In this document: piece after piece, positions 47,839 to 59,014 of the stretch
Position numbering within the stretch: position 1 is the first letter of the stretch
Layout: every line of letters begins with the position of its first letter
NCBI RefSeq assembly: GCF_011386835.1
Contig: NC_088809.1
Span: 19,869,567-19,933,566, forward strand
Length of the DNA stretch: 64,000 nt
Source: Chrysemys picta bellii
Taxonomy: Eukaryota; Chordata; Testudines; Emydidae
Direction: 5' to 3'
Notes under the pieces: model-generated
Told to the model about the DNA's origin: nothing
Database searches by the model: none
The model's input: the letters and a program-made list of their open reading frames with translations, nothing else
Translations under genes and position numbers: made by a program

Positions 47839-49792
47839 CCTCTGGCAGAAGCAGTGGGCATGAAAGCAATGATAGTCGTTAGTTCCATGAACGAATATAT
47901 TCCTTATATAAACAATAGCACAACTGGCCAATAAAAGCATCACACCTCTCCCCAGAGCTATTGCAGCATCGTATTCCCCCAGCGTATGACACAGAACGAG
48001 ATGCCAGGGTTACAGCCATAGCTGTGTAGCACAAGGGGACCCTGATCTTTACTGGGGTGTCTGGCCGGTACTGCAGTATAAACGATAAATTACCTACCAA
48101 AAAAAAAGGTGTTAAAAGAATGTTAAGGTGCAAAGTCAAGCACCCCAAAGTTGCCTGTGCAACCTTAATTTTGACCCCTGGTGTGTCTGCATTATGATAC
48201 AGTTTTTAACTACGTGCTCATGCTCACATACTATTATTCCACATCTACCAGCTCCACCTGTAGTAATAATAATATTTAATCAGTCACACCAACATGCCGG
48301 AGCCACGCCCAAGCCAGGTGCAAATACCTCATCATTCCTCCTGGATGACCCCAACCACTTCACATTCACAGCAACTGTACCGTTAGCACCAACAAAGTAC
48401 CCTTCTGTGACGCAGACGTGCCCAAAACATGCCTAGGTGGGTATAAATTTTTTTATTAAGATGATGTTAAAAAAAAAGTGAACGGTACAGAGTTTAAGCA
48501 TAGAAGCTTCTGGTTATCAGGGAATAACGTACAGATTATCGAGGGTGCAAAGTTTGGTTTAAGATCGGGTGGCATAAGAAATACATAATATGCAATATCC
48601 CTGATTGTGGGTAACACCTGCGTCCGGATGTCTTCTTGATATTACACGGAAAGGGATTGTGTGGTGTCTCTGCTGAGAGCTAAAAACTAGCTGATTGTCA
48701 TGGGTGTTGCGAGATGTTTTATGGGAAAGAGCAGATAACGTATGTTAAACAATAGAATGTTAGGTTGCAAAACTGTTGCCCTCGGACTTCTTGTCACCTG
48801 AAGTGAGGGGCGGTCTCAGGACTACTTCAATCAGTGTTGGGAACAATGGACATCATGGAGACAGCCCCTTGTTTACTGTCTGGGCTGGGTGGAGACTTGA
48901 ACATCCACAAAGACAAAGGAAGCCTGGGAGGGTGCTCTGAAGAGGGCCCAACTTCTGATACATTACAGGAGGACATCCTTTGCCAGCGGGGATGTCTTAT
49001 GAAAAGCAGATCCCCGCTCATTGGACTGGGTTAGTGCGGCAAGCAATAATGAGGAATACATTATTAGCCGGGAAAGTAACCTGTTAATAAGTCTAGACTA
49101 TGGATTGCATCTTATGTTTTCTGGTGTTTCCAAATCCTACTACTTGCTTTTATTTGATTCTTTATCACAAGCTCTGTTCAATGAACTTCAGTTTGGTTTT
49201 ACCAAAAATTGAAGCATCGTGTGCTAACAAGCACGTTGGACTGAGATGAAATCAGTGAGCTGGGGTGCACTCCTTTCACGGAGGCAGCAGATCAGTGTAA
49301 ACGGCGGGTGTCCAGAAGACAAGGCACTGGCACTTGAGTGTAACAAAATGCAGACTCTAAATTGCTAGCTTGCAGGGGGAAAGTGGGGGGCTCGCAGAGC
49401 CTGGAACGAAGGGCCTGTATTGCCATCAGCCAGTGGCTGGGGAGATTCCCCTGGTGAACGCAGACAGGGCTCCCTCCTACTGTAAGCAGGTGGTAGTGAT
49501 TCACCCAGACAGCTTGAGCAATCCTGAAATGAGTCACACCTTTGCCACATGGCAGAGTGTTGATCTGCCACCTCAAATGGGAATGCTAAGCCAGAAGCGT
49601 ATTTGGTTTAAAACAGAAGCTTAAATTCTGCAGAAACTATTGGGCCTCTCTGGGAAGTGCTAGTACTGTTACCATCAGCTCAGTGTGACTGTAGAAAGAG
49701 GTCAACTGACGTGACAAAGGTCACAGAGGGAGTCAGTAGCGGGGCCAAGACTAGAACTCAGAAGCCCCTGGATGCCAGTCCCCTGCTTAGAC

Positions 49793-50107
49793 TAGTGTTT
49801 CTCAACCAGTGGGACACGACCCCGGTGGGGGAGCTGGTCACAAAAGACAATCGGGGCAGGAGATCGTGAAGCACTGAACATTTTATTACAATCTAAAGAA
49901 AAGAAAACGTTGCTCCGCACTCGCCTCCCTGCCCACCCTGACCCTTTAGAGACCCTTCAGTCTCTCGGAACACAGGCACAAATAAGTGATACCCGCTTAG
50001 CGTTATCATCGTTGGTGCATTTTTTTTTACTCATATAGTAAATGGGAGGGGGAGGGGCGTGAAACATTTTGATTTCAAATAAAGGGTCACCAACTTGGGA
50101 AACACTG
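49793..50107. mobile_element. Probable hAT-like MITE, 315 bp
   Basis: The left end tagtgtttctcaaccagtgg and the inverted right end (sense ccaacttgggaaacactg) are similar. The interior contains a gtcacaaaagacaatcgggg block and an aaataaagggtcaccaactt block. Flanking sequences do not show a clear target duplication, so the borders may be off by a few bases. Confidence 0.5.
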
Positions 50108-50482
50108 CAGTAGATCTTCGTATCATGCTGCCTCTCTTGCGCACGAGGAAAGGCCTGTGAACAATAGAAGCCCTCACTGTTTTGCCAGCCAGGGCGGAAA
50201 ACGTTTTCAGTGCACATGCCCCTCCCCACCCCTCGAGTGGACCAGCTGGCCAATCAGAGAGGAGCAAAAAAAGCCGAGTGGCATGGCACCCCCTAGAAGT
50301 TGGCACCCAGGGAAGCGGCCCCGCTCACCCACCCTAGAACCAGCCCTACCAGTGAGCGCAGGACATGCTGGATAATGGCACCTGCAGGGCAGAGCCCAGC
50401 TCACTTTGGCTGGTTGCTTTGCAGGCTGGTGTCATGCAGCAAATTGGCTCTTCTCATTTTCCTCCCCCCCTCCAGCCTTATC

Positions 50483-50870
50483 TTAGGAGCATAGGACTAG
50501 AAGGGACCTTCTGGGTCATCGAGTCCAGTCCCCTGCTAGCCCAGGCAGCCCTGTCATGCAATCCCATTCATCAATTTACCATGCTCCATCTTAAGGCTAG
50601 TTAAGCTGTTTGCTTCCCCCAGCTCCTACCAGGAGCCTGTTTCAGAATCTCCTGCCACTGATGGTTAGAAATCTTTTCATTTCCACCCTAAATGTATTCA
50701 GGGCCAGTGTATCCCTGTTTCCATTGTCCAATAGCTTCAATAGCTCTTCTCCATCCTGGTGTTTGCCCTCCCCACCAGGTATTCATAGAGAACAATCCGA
50801 TCACCTCACGGCCTCCGCTTTGCCAAGCTAGACAAGACAAGCGTTTTAGCCTCCTCTCCACGCCCCGATC
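50483..50870 (-). mobile_element. CR1 LINE, 3' fragment, minus strand
   Basis: On the plus strand it starts with gcataggactagaagggacc and tcatcgagtccagtcccctg, the reverse of a CR1 3' end. It continues with caggagcctgtttcagaatc, tttcatttccaccctaaatg and ctcacggcctccgctttgcc. It breaks off near 50870. No intact frame remains. Confidence 0.88.
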
Positions 50871-52398
50871 ATTTTGAAGTTACACTGTATAACAGAAGGG
50901 CTGCAGCCTGTGTCATACAATATGCCCCATTTAGAGCCGAACCAGAGCTGCCGTTCCCCAGAGTGCACGGCGTTTAAATCCAGAGGCTTGGTTTGGCCTA
51001 TTATACAGATAGGAGACAGCTTTGAAATCTGGATTTGACCTTCATCTGAGTTTGATTGGGCTGGGGCTGGCGGGTTGGTTTTGGCCCATCTCCATTGTCA
51101 ATAATTGCATATTGCCTGGTGCATCCCCTAAGCCAGCCTGCACCTGCTGGACTGATAAGGCTACGCAAAGCAACTGTCCTTGCTAGCACCGGTGATGTGT
51201 CAGGCTGCCATATGTAAGGGGTGGATGGGCAGGGCCAGCTCTCCAGTGACAGGGTTAGAGCCATCTCTGGGCATTGTTCTGGGACGTTACTGAAGCAGGG
51301 TAAACATCCCTGCCATGCAGCTGGAGGAAACGAAGCTGCGGAGGCCAAAAGCCCTTCAGTCTCGCTACAGGAGGATCTGGGAATCCTTCGGTGACTGCGG
51401 GTTCCCAGCCCAGCAGCAGAGCTGTCTGAGAGGTAACAGCAAGGGGGAGGAAAAGGCGGGGAGAACTGATGCAGCAAAGAGCTACCCGGTTTCAGGGAGG
51501 AGCTCCCAGACACCTTAGGGGAAATCTTTTAGGGTTCACCAGCCATTTCCATCTTCCCCTCCATGCTAGGCATTCTGTGTGGCCCCCTCCCTCCATACTA
51601 TGGTCCCTCATTCTCCTCCCATGCCAGGGGCTTTCGGCACATTCCCGTTCCCTCTCCCTCCACCACCATTATTATTTGCCTTGGAGGAAAGTCCTTCAGG
51701 GTGTCAGCATGCTAAATTCTATTGGCAGGGCATACAGAAAAGAGATAAGGGGATTGTTATGCTGGAAGGCATAAACAGGTGCCACCAGCCAGTTGTTTGA
51801 TGCATAGACACTTGCTTGAAGCTGTGGCTGTGTTAAATAGATGGCAGAGGATTCATGTTCCTCCCGCCCCAGTTTTCCTCCTTTCGGTTTTCCAATTTCC
51901 CCCCCAGATCAATAGGGTTCTGGCCACCGACACCTAGAACATTCCCGGAAATTTTGGAACTGATCAGATGTGGCATTCAAAAGTTATCGTGTTACAGACA
52001 GACCGAGGAATGTCGAGCGTAAAGCCTCTGCAAGCTCAGTCCTGAAGCCCACACTTCCTAACCCGGCCCCTCATTCTGAGCACCGCCGTTTCCGGGTGTC
52101 CCGTTGTAGAAACTGTGGTCCTGAGTTTCAGAGAGGCTAAACTCCCCAAACTCCAGGCTTCTAAAACTGGGCACCCCAAACTAGTGGCCACTTTGGAAAA
52201 TTTGGGCTCAAGGTCTCACTGTGAGTCAGCGGTAGGGTTGATAATAGAACCCAAGAGTACTGGTAGCATGGGCATGAATCCATGCACCTATGGTGGGTCT
52301 ATATTATAAGTACATATTTATGCCGTACTGCTTTCCTGTATATACAGGCCCGGGACCTGCTGTGGTCCTTATTCAGGTGCTTGAACAGCAAGGTGTTG

Positions 52399-52583
52399 GG
52401 CAAGGGATAGCTCAGTGGTTTGCGCATTGGCCTGTTAAACCCAGGGTTGTGAGTTCAATCCTTGAAGGGGCCACTTAGGGATCTGGGGCAAAAATCTCTC
52501 TGGGGATTAGTCCTGCTTTGAGCAGGGGGTTGGAGTAGATGACCTCCTGGGGTCCCTTCCAAACCTGCTATTCTGTGATTCTA
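52399..52583 (+). mobile_element. tRNA-derived Pol III SINE with CR1-like tail (turtle type)
   Basis: The head has an A box in gatagctcagtggtttgcgc and a B box in ggttgtgagttcaatcc, the internal RNA polymerase III promoter of a tRNA-like head. After a tRNA-unrelated middle (ccacttagggatctggggca) the tail reads ggagtagatgacctcctggg, gtcccttccaaacctgctat, then ttctgtgattcta. This is the 3' end of CR1 LINEs in sense. A head of this kind joined to a CR1 tail is the hallmark of the tortoise Pol III SINE, which uses CR1 enzymes to move. The copy looks nearly full length. Confidence 0.93.
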
Positions 52584-53162
52584 GAAATTCCATAGAGAGA
52601 CAGACAGGTACTCTTCCATTGACTTCAACAGGAGTTTGCCTTCAGGATACAGGCAGTCGAAACTGTCCCTGGTGTATTATGTGACTACAGTGTATGCCCT
52701 ATAATCTCACCTGGATGTCAATGGGTATTTTAAACAAAGATCAAGAGCAAACTCTAGTCTGACTCAGTTGCTTATGCCACCTTCTCCCTGGCAGTCCCCC
52801 TTTCACATGGGGTGTAGCTGTTTGCTTTGTGTTTCCATGCTGTTTGTCTGGGCAGATCAGCTGCTTTCCTGAACCAGAAGCTCCTCGGAATGGGATGTGC
52901 TAGTGGCGGCTGTGATGACGATGATAAATAACTGGTGAAGATGCACAATAGGCCATCTTACACAAGAGAGAATAAACTATCCAGGGGAGAAACAGGAAGC
53001 CACCAATGGCTGGGATAGAAAGAAAGGACTGAATGATGCATCTAAAATTAGACTGGTCAAATCTGTCCCTCTATCCAGATGTTTATGCACCCATTGAAGT
53101 CAAAGACAACATTCCCATTGATTTGAATGATAAAGAGCCAGACTCATCACCAAGGTATCTCA

Positions 53163-53700
53163 AGGTGTCTACACTGCAGTGTAAGCCCAGGGTTAGTAGA
53201 TCTCGAGTTAGCAAACCCTGGGTTTGTTAACCCAGGACTGGAGCGTCTACACTCATTTGTAACCCCAGGTTAGGAATTGTTGAACCCTGGGTCCCAGCCT
53301 GGGGCTCCAGCATCTGCATTGCATTATGCAGGCCCATGTCCAGCCACCCATCTCCCGGACTTCCTAGCACCCTCCCAAAAGGTGGCCACTCTGGCCTTTT
53401 GTTCATGGTGCAGTTTGGGAAAACTTGACTATCCACCAAACTTGACTGTCCAGAGGACAAAAAAAGTCAGCCCATGGGATTGTGAGATACTTTTGGAGGA
53501 CTCCCAGAGCATGAGTCTATACTACAGTGCAATAGGGATTGAACCCTGGGTCCTGGCTTGATTCAGGCTTGGACCCTCCACCCCCCTGGGGTCTTGGTAC
53601 CCTGGGTCCAAGCCCTGAGATTTGGGTGTAGACGGAAGGGGGATTAGGGTTGAGCCTGAGTTCAAACCCTGGGCCTACATTGCTATGTAGACATATCCTG
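53163..53700. mobile_element. Short DNA element with gtctacac...gtagaca ends
   Basis: The left end is gtgtctacactgcagtgtaa and the right end ctatgtagacatatcc; the termini are inverted. The interior repeats cccagggtt, cctgggtcc and gttgaaccctgggt motifs in both orientations. The insert at 56802-57880 has a similar start and internal blocks (tgtaaacccaggg), so both belong to one family. Confidence 0.5.
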
Positions 53701-54814
53701 AGAGCCACAGGACAATACTCTGGAGAAAAGACTCTATAGGACTCTAGGGGATGGACCAGATGGAGCCTGATATAGACCACATGCCTCCCACCCTATGATC
53801 TCGCTTGTGTGTAAGAAACTTGCTACCCAATGACTGTTAACTCTTTGCAGGCTGTTTGCTGTGGTTAAGTCCCCAGTTAGTCTGCATTGCATGGGTAAGT
53901 GAATGTCATGCTAGGGAAACATGCTTAACAGCTCTGGTGGAAACTGTCATCCTCTCACTAGTCACAGCATAGGTACAACGCAGGCCGCAGCAGTGCAGGC
54001 TTTGCCCACGCCACGGCACTCCCTGCTAGTGCGCATCAACCACAGAGCCCTTTCAGTTCTTGGCCTACAATACCCAGCTGTGCGGGATTATATGCTCCAG
54101 CAAAGATCTGCTCCCCATGCACTGAGGGACGGCCCTGCGCCCCCTACACCAGCGTATGGTCCTGTGCCCCCTGCACTGGGGTGTGGAACCCTGATTAGAT
54201 CTGGGACCCGCTCTCCATGCTGTGCTGGGCGCATTGCACAGTTTTCACCTCCTGGCTCGCTGCCATTGTCGGCCTGCCTTGGCGTTCTCAACATTTCAGT
54301 GTGTGGCTGTATAAATGCCAAGACACAAACAAGCAATTCCTCAGCCTCTTATATAATGAGCTGGCTGGGAGTCTGGTCAGGGAAGGTCCGGCAAGGCTGG
54401 GGGGAAAGGGGAAAGGGGGATAAGGAAAAAGTGGCCTAGAAGCACAAAGCGATAGAGGTGGATGGCAAAGCTTTTGTAATACAGCTTTATGGCTCCATGC
54501 TTCCCTGCTGACGAGTCCGGAGCTCAGAGATCCCTGTCCTGCTGCCCACCCCAGTGAGCCCAGAGGCGAGGGGGGAATCCTAGCCCCACTGAAGTCCACG
54601 GCAAAACTCCCATTGGCTTCAGTAGGCTCTGGATTTTACCCCATGTTCCCCCTCCCTCATGCTGTGCCCTGGGCTCCGAGCCCCCTGGGAAGCAGGGCTC
54701 CACAGCTCCCCTGGTTACGTGCTGATTTGAGGACTCAAGTTTTACCCCGCTGAGTCCTGTATTTCCCCACCATTCATCCACTATTTCCCCCTCTGCCGAG
54801 CAGAGCCGGGAGAC

Positions 54815-55180
54815 ATTTTTCAGATGAAACTTTTTCTGCTGAACGATGCAAATTCGGGTCAAGAATCGGGGTTGAATCCGCCAAATTATTTCAGTCAGAA
54901 AAAAAAAAAACCCGCCCCAAACCAAAATGGGAACGGTTTGTTTCCACCGTTTCCAAATGCAACATTTTGAATTTTTTATTGGCAACAACTTTTCATTTCA
55001 AATTTGACTTCGGTTTCATTAAAACAAAAAAAAGTTTAAAAAAGAAATAACCCTCCAAAATGAAATGAAACATGTCGTTTCAGGTCAAACGAACCACATT
55101 TTTTGACCCTTTCAGTGTGCCAAAAAACCCGGATTTTTTTCACATTGGATCAACCTAAAACTAACATTTTTTTGTTTAGT
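54815..55180. repeat. AT-rich repeat of gaaatgaaac / tttcattt motifs
   Basis: A stretch rich in A and T runs, with aactttttctgctgaacgat, caacttttcatttcaaattt, aaaatgaaatgaaacatgtc and gtttcaggtcaaac. The motifs resemble each other in direct and inverted orientation. I recognise it as a type of interspersed sequence in turtles but cannot name its class. Confidence 0.45.
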
Positions 55181-56194
55181 TTAGTTTTTACTTCAGCCAC
55201 TGAGCCAAAAAATAAGTTCTGCTGGTGCGTCCTTGGTTCAGGAGAAGAGGTAGAGAAGACAGGGACTCTTGAAGCTGCAGGGGAATGAGTAACAGCAGCC
55301 AGATAAGATAGAGGGCTCTGAGATGTGTCATAGCCTGGGGCAGATGGGAGCCTACACCCCTCCAGATGTTGGAATACAACTGTGGGACACATGCAACGTT
55401 AAGAGCTGGAGCTCAGGGGCGTCTGCAGTGAAATAAGCCCCATTGTCTCTGACCTCAGCTTCATGACTCAGAATTCCTGATGCAAATAGTTTACTGTAAT
55501 AGGAAAAAGTCCCTTGTGTGGGGCGCAGGCTGAGTGGAGTCAGCAGTGAGGGGGTAGTTATGGGGCTGGTAATGATGTATATTCCAAAATGAAAAGGCGG
55601 GAAAGAGGCTCACTTGCATTCCTGCTGTCAAGGGGGAGGCTTGAAAAGTAGGGGCTGTGCCATCCTTCCAAACACCCGCCCCCTCACGCTGCCAAGGTCA
55701 GTGGGTTATCTGCCTCCCACACATGCCAGGAAAGCAACTTCTCTGTCTTAAGGTCCCAATCTAGCAGCTGGATCCACACGGGAGCCATGGTCAATGCACC
55801 GAGATCCAGCTATGGCATTGGGGCCTCTGGGCAAATCTGCAATTTTGCTTGTCTATTTTTTTACGCCACTCAGCTTTGGACTGCAGGAGCTGCTCACTCC
55901 TGGGGAAGCAGCCAAATCCAGAGGGATTGTGTAAAACCAGGTAAGTTACACTCATAATCAGATTCCCTTAATCCTACTTCCACCTACTTCCTGATGAGTA
56001 AGAGTGTAATATAACTGCTGAAGAGCCAGAGGAGGTATAAGGTTAAGCAGGATGGGAGCTACTTTACCTTGCACCTGGTCACACCTTTTTGTAGTTGCTT
56101 TTCTTACACCTACTTCACTTTCTTTATATTCCGCTAGACTCTGGGCCACGTTCAGAGGGATTGTGTAATAAAGGAGTGTAAATGAAGGCCTGTT

Positions 56195-56555
56195 CTACAC
56201 CTAAAACATAGGTCGACCTACATTTGTCACTGAGGGCTGTGAAAAATTCACCCCCCCTGTGCGACTCAATTAAGCTGACCTCAACCCCAGTGCAGACAAC
56301 GCTAGGCTGACGCGGCAGGATAGAACCCTCAGTCTACACATCCTCCCCACTCCGAGACACTTAGTTAAATCAGACCGCCTCCTTCTCTGCCGTTGTCACT
56401 GTATTGGAGAATTCTTCTGTTGACCAAGCTACCTGCCTTTTGAGGGGGTGTATGTCCCACCGCAAAGAAGAACTCCTTCTGTGCCTGTAGCAAGTGTTTA
56501 CATGACAGCAGCGTCGGTGCACCGGGGTTTAGTGCTTGTAGTGCAGACATGCCCT
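56195..56555. mobile_element. Fold-back DNA element, tcgacctagctac family, copy 2
   Basis: The copy contains cataggtcgacctacatttg, gggctgtgaaaaattcaccc, tgcgactcaattaagctgac, ccagtgcagacaacgctagg and a tgtagtgcagacatgcccta end. Blocks and order agree with the copy at 43755-44003. Between about 56340 and 56440 it is strongly diverged. Confidence 0.6.
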
Positions 56556-56694
56556 ACCTGTAGCAATGTGCGGGTGTAGGTCTAGACAAGGAAGTTTTAG
56601 AGACAAAGCAATCTAAGTCGGTGTAACATACATGGGGCCAGATTGTGCCCCTTGCAAGCTATCCCTGCCCTCTTGGGATCTTATACTCTTAAAT

Positions 56695-58000
56695 GAGGAG
56701 GAATAGTCTTGTGGTTAAAGCCCTGGACTGGGACTCAGGAGATCTGGCTCCAATTCCTTAGCCTACCACAGACTTGCTGTGCCATTTTGGGCAAGTCTCT
56801 ACGGGTATGTCTACACTGATTGTAAACCCAGGGCTGGGGGACCCAGGTTTGTGGACTCAGTGTTTCCAAGCCCGCACTTGAGCATTCACACTGCATTGTA
56901 AACCTGGGTTTAGAATTGTCGGACCCAGCTCTCACAGCCGTGCTAACGCGTCCACACTGCACTACGCAGACCTTCTGACTGAGGTCTGCGGCTTGACTTG
57001 CATCCACACTGCAAAATGACAGGGCTTGGACCCGAGTTACAGCAAGACTCAGGCTCTGACCCACCTCCCAGCAGGGTCCGTAGGACCCAGTTCCTGAGCG
57101 CTTGCTCAGACTGATTTGTGTGTGGTGTGGCAGAGCTCTGACCTTGTCCCCGCGGGTCCTGCGCTTCTAGGCGGTATATGCTAGCCTCAGTGGCTCTCTG
57201 TGACCCTCCACGTGACCCTCTCTCTCTGGGGCCAGGGTTACAGTCTACTGAGCCCTTTTCATCATAAGCCAGCAAGGAGGTTGGTGAGAGAATTCCCACA
57301 GTCTCTGTTGTCCCTAGGGCTTGTTTTAGAACAGTTTAGCCTCCTGTCCTGACAAGGGCCTGACTTCCCCTCCCAGGAGGTGTTCCTATAGTGGTGGGTT
57401 GGGGGGACCCGGGCCCACCCTCTACTCCGGGTTCCGGCCCAGGGACCCTAATGGTAGCAGCTGTTGGCAGCCAACCTTTCACTGCCAGAGTTGCTACATT
57501 TCCCTGGGCCACTTCCCCACAGCTCTCCTGCTTCTCCCTTACCTTAGGGCTCCCTTGTCAATAACTTGAGGGTGTCTTCATTAACCAGTCCTTCAGCCGC
57601 AATTCCTCTCCTCTGGATCCCTGGCTCTCCTCTGCATGACTGGAGTGAGCCCTTTTTATAGTATCAGCGGGGCCTTAATTAGAGTCAGGTGGTCACATTA
57701 GTTTAATGGCCTCACCTGACTCTTTGCAGGTTAATTGGAGTCAGGTGTTCTCATTAGCCTGGAGCAGCCCCTGCTCTGGTCAGTCAGGGAATAGAAAACT
57801 GTTAATCCAGTGGCCAGTATATCTGCCTTCTGCTATTCTGCTGTACCCAACTGGCCTGGGTGTATCACAGTGGACATACCCTCCGTCTGTAAAATGGGGA
57901 TAATGATACTTCCTTTGTCTGTCTTGTCCATTTAGACTGTACGCTCTTTAGGACAGTGCCTGTCTCTCGCTATGGGCTGCACAATGGGAGACACTAGCCA
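56695..58000 (+). repeat. MIR/CORE-like SINE split by an inserted DNA element
   Basis: The left half (56695-56801) has ttgtggttaaagccctggac, tgggactcaggagatctggc and tttgggcaagtctct. The right half (57881-58000) resumes with ccgtctgtaaaatggggata, gtacgctctttaggacagtg and gctgcacaatgggag, which come next in the intact SINE copies. The 1.08 kb between them is the element at 56802-57880. Confidence 0.78.
56802..57880. mobile_element. DNA element with GGGTATGTC termini inside a SINE, 1.08 kb
   Basis: The left end cgggtatgtctacactgatt and right end cagtggacataccc carry inverted GGGTATGTC. Internal blocks (ttgtaaacccaggg, cacactgcattgtaaacctg) match the element at 53163-53700. The right half contains unrelated sequence with gtggtgggttggggggaccc and may be a further insertion. 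No long frame. Confidence 0.55.
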
Positions 58001-58301
58001 TGACTTGAATACCAATCACAGACACTTGTCAGTTGTACTTTGGTGCTGTGATCCATAGTAACATAAAGGAGTCATATTTTATTAAACATTCAGTAACTTA
58101 AAGTGAAATGATTAATGTAACCCTGGCATGTGAAAATTCAACTTACACCTGCTGATAATACCCCCTAGCAGAGATACTTACGAACTCTTACAGTACATAT
58201 TTACATCCTTTACATATTCAAATACACACACATATTGATGACACATCGGTGAAAGAATTCATAAATTCACCTTGCGGGTCAGAGGTAAGGTGGAGACCAG
58301 A

Positions 58302-58392
58302 CAAGGCCGGGGAGGTAATATCTTGTATTGGACCAACTTCTTTTGGTGAGAGATGAGCTTTTGAGTCCCCCAGAGCTCTTCTTCTGGTTAAG
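58302..58392 (+). repeat. Interspersed repeat, ttgtattggaccaac family, copy 2
   Basis: Reads ggtaatatcttgtattggac, caacttcttttggtgagaga, tgagcttttgagtcccccag, agctcttcttctggtt. It is the plus-strand counterpart of 34340-34447. Confidence 0.65.
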
Positions 58393-58596
58393 GTTGTTAT
58401 TAGCATGTTTAAGATGAATTTTCGTGGTCAGAGATGTGTCCAGCAAGTTAGGTCAATATCGTCACTGAGCAAACATTTGAACTGTAAAAGTAAAAACCGT
58501 AACAGCATATGTATGTAGATTACCTTAACTACTGTACCTGCCTGTATTTATACATCCCCAAGACATTTCCCATCTTTTCATTGTACTTTTACATGA

Positions 58597-58760
58597 GTAG
58601 GGTTCTCCCCATCTTGGGCACAGGGACGCTGAGGCACAGAGCAAAAGACAGTGACTTGGGCAAGGTCACACAGGAATACTGTGGCAAAGCCAGGCTTTGA
58701 ACCCAGATTGGCCAAGTCTCAGTCCCATGCTCCAAGCACCAGCTCACGCTGCCTCATAGG
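58597..58760 (-). repeat. MIR/CORE-like SINE remnant, antisense
   Basis: Contains gggacgctgaggcacagagc, gtgacttgggcaaggtcaca, ggctttgaacccagattggc and a ccaagcaccagctcacgctg end. It lies about 150 bases upstream of the protease anchor exon. Confidence 0.8.
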
Positions 58761-58905
58761 TAGTTTGTGAGACCCAGTGCATGTTCAGACATGCTATTGT
58801 GTTACTTAGCTAGCCTGGCTGTCATGTTTTCTCCATCAGGGTCTGGGGCAAGGTTCTTATCTGGAGCATGAACAAACCAGATCGTTCTGGTGATTATTTC
58901 CGTAG

Positions 58906-59014
58906 TCCAAGAGGAGGTCCACGCGTTGCTGCTACTGCTGCATCAAGGTGGTCGGTGGATTCGTCCTGCTCATACTGATAGCATCAGTCTTCACGGTGCT
59001 GTGGTATTTTCTAG
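58906..59014 (+). CDS. Type II transmembrane serine protease (matriptase/TMPRSS6-like), signal-anchor exon
   Basis: Proteases of this family are anchored by one N-terminal transmembrane helix and carry SEA, CUB, LDLR-A and trypsin-like domains outside the cell; TMPRSS6 itself regulates iron balance by cleaving hemojuvelin. This exon encodes 36 codons plus one base: SKRRSTRCCYCCIKVVGGFV, then LLILIASVFTVLWYFL. The basic, cysteine-rich start is a cytoplasmic stop-transfer segment with possible palmitoylation sites. It is followed by a helix of about 20 residues. Human TMPRSS6 has SKRK before the helix and ends it LLWYFLG, which fits well. The acceptor is gattatttccgtag (an in-frame TAG at 58903 shows the exon starts here) and the donor is gtaagg, phase 1. 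The start codon must lie in an upstream exon I could not find. Confidence 0.72.

Larger units (their letters stand above)
43501..58905. other. Intergenic or 5' flanking region between POR and the protease gene
   Basis: About 15 kb with no exon I can support. It is a mosaic of CR1 pieces, hAT-like MITEs, fold-back elements and SINEs, listed separately. Stretches without an assigned feature include 45070-45900, 48100-49790, 50870-52390, 52590-53150, 53710-54800 and 55190-56190. The first coding exon of the protease gene (start codon, cytoplasmic tail) could lie here but I could not identify it. Confidence 0.6.

Noticed and set aside
48834..49034. Open frame of 66 codons (MLGTMDIMETAPCL) as a possible small gene
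   Set aside because: No family resemblance, no splice or polyadenylation context that I can defend, and similar lengths occur by chance throughout.
52890..52931. Mini-frame MGCASGGCDDDDK with an enteropeptidase-like DDDDK end
   Set aside because: It has 13 codons, arises from a gatgacgatgataa simple repeat, and has no supporting splice or conservation evidence.
53883..53897. Strong donor-like ggtaagtgaatg as a candidate end of the first protease exon
   Set aside because: The sequence before it gives no plausible cytoplasmic tail ending in phase 0, and isolated gtaagt sites are common by chance.
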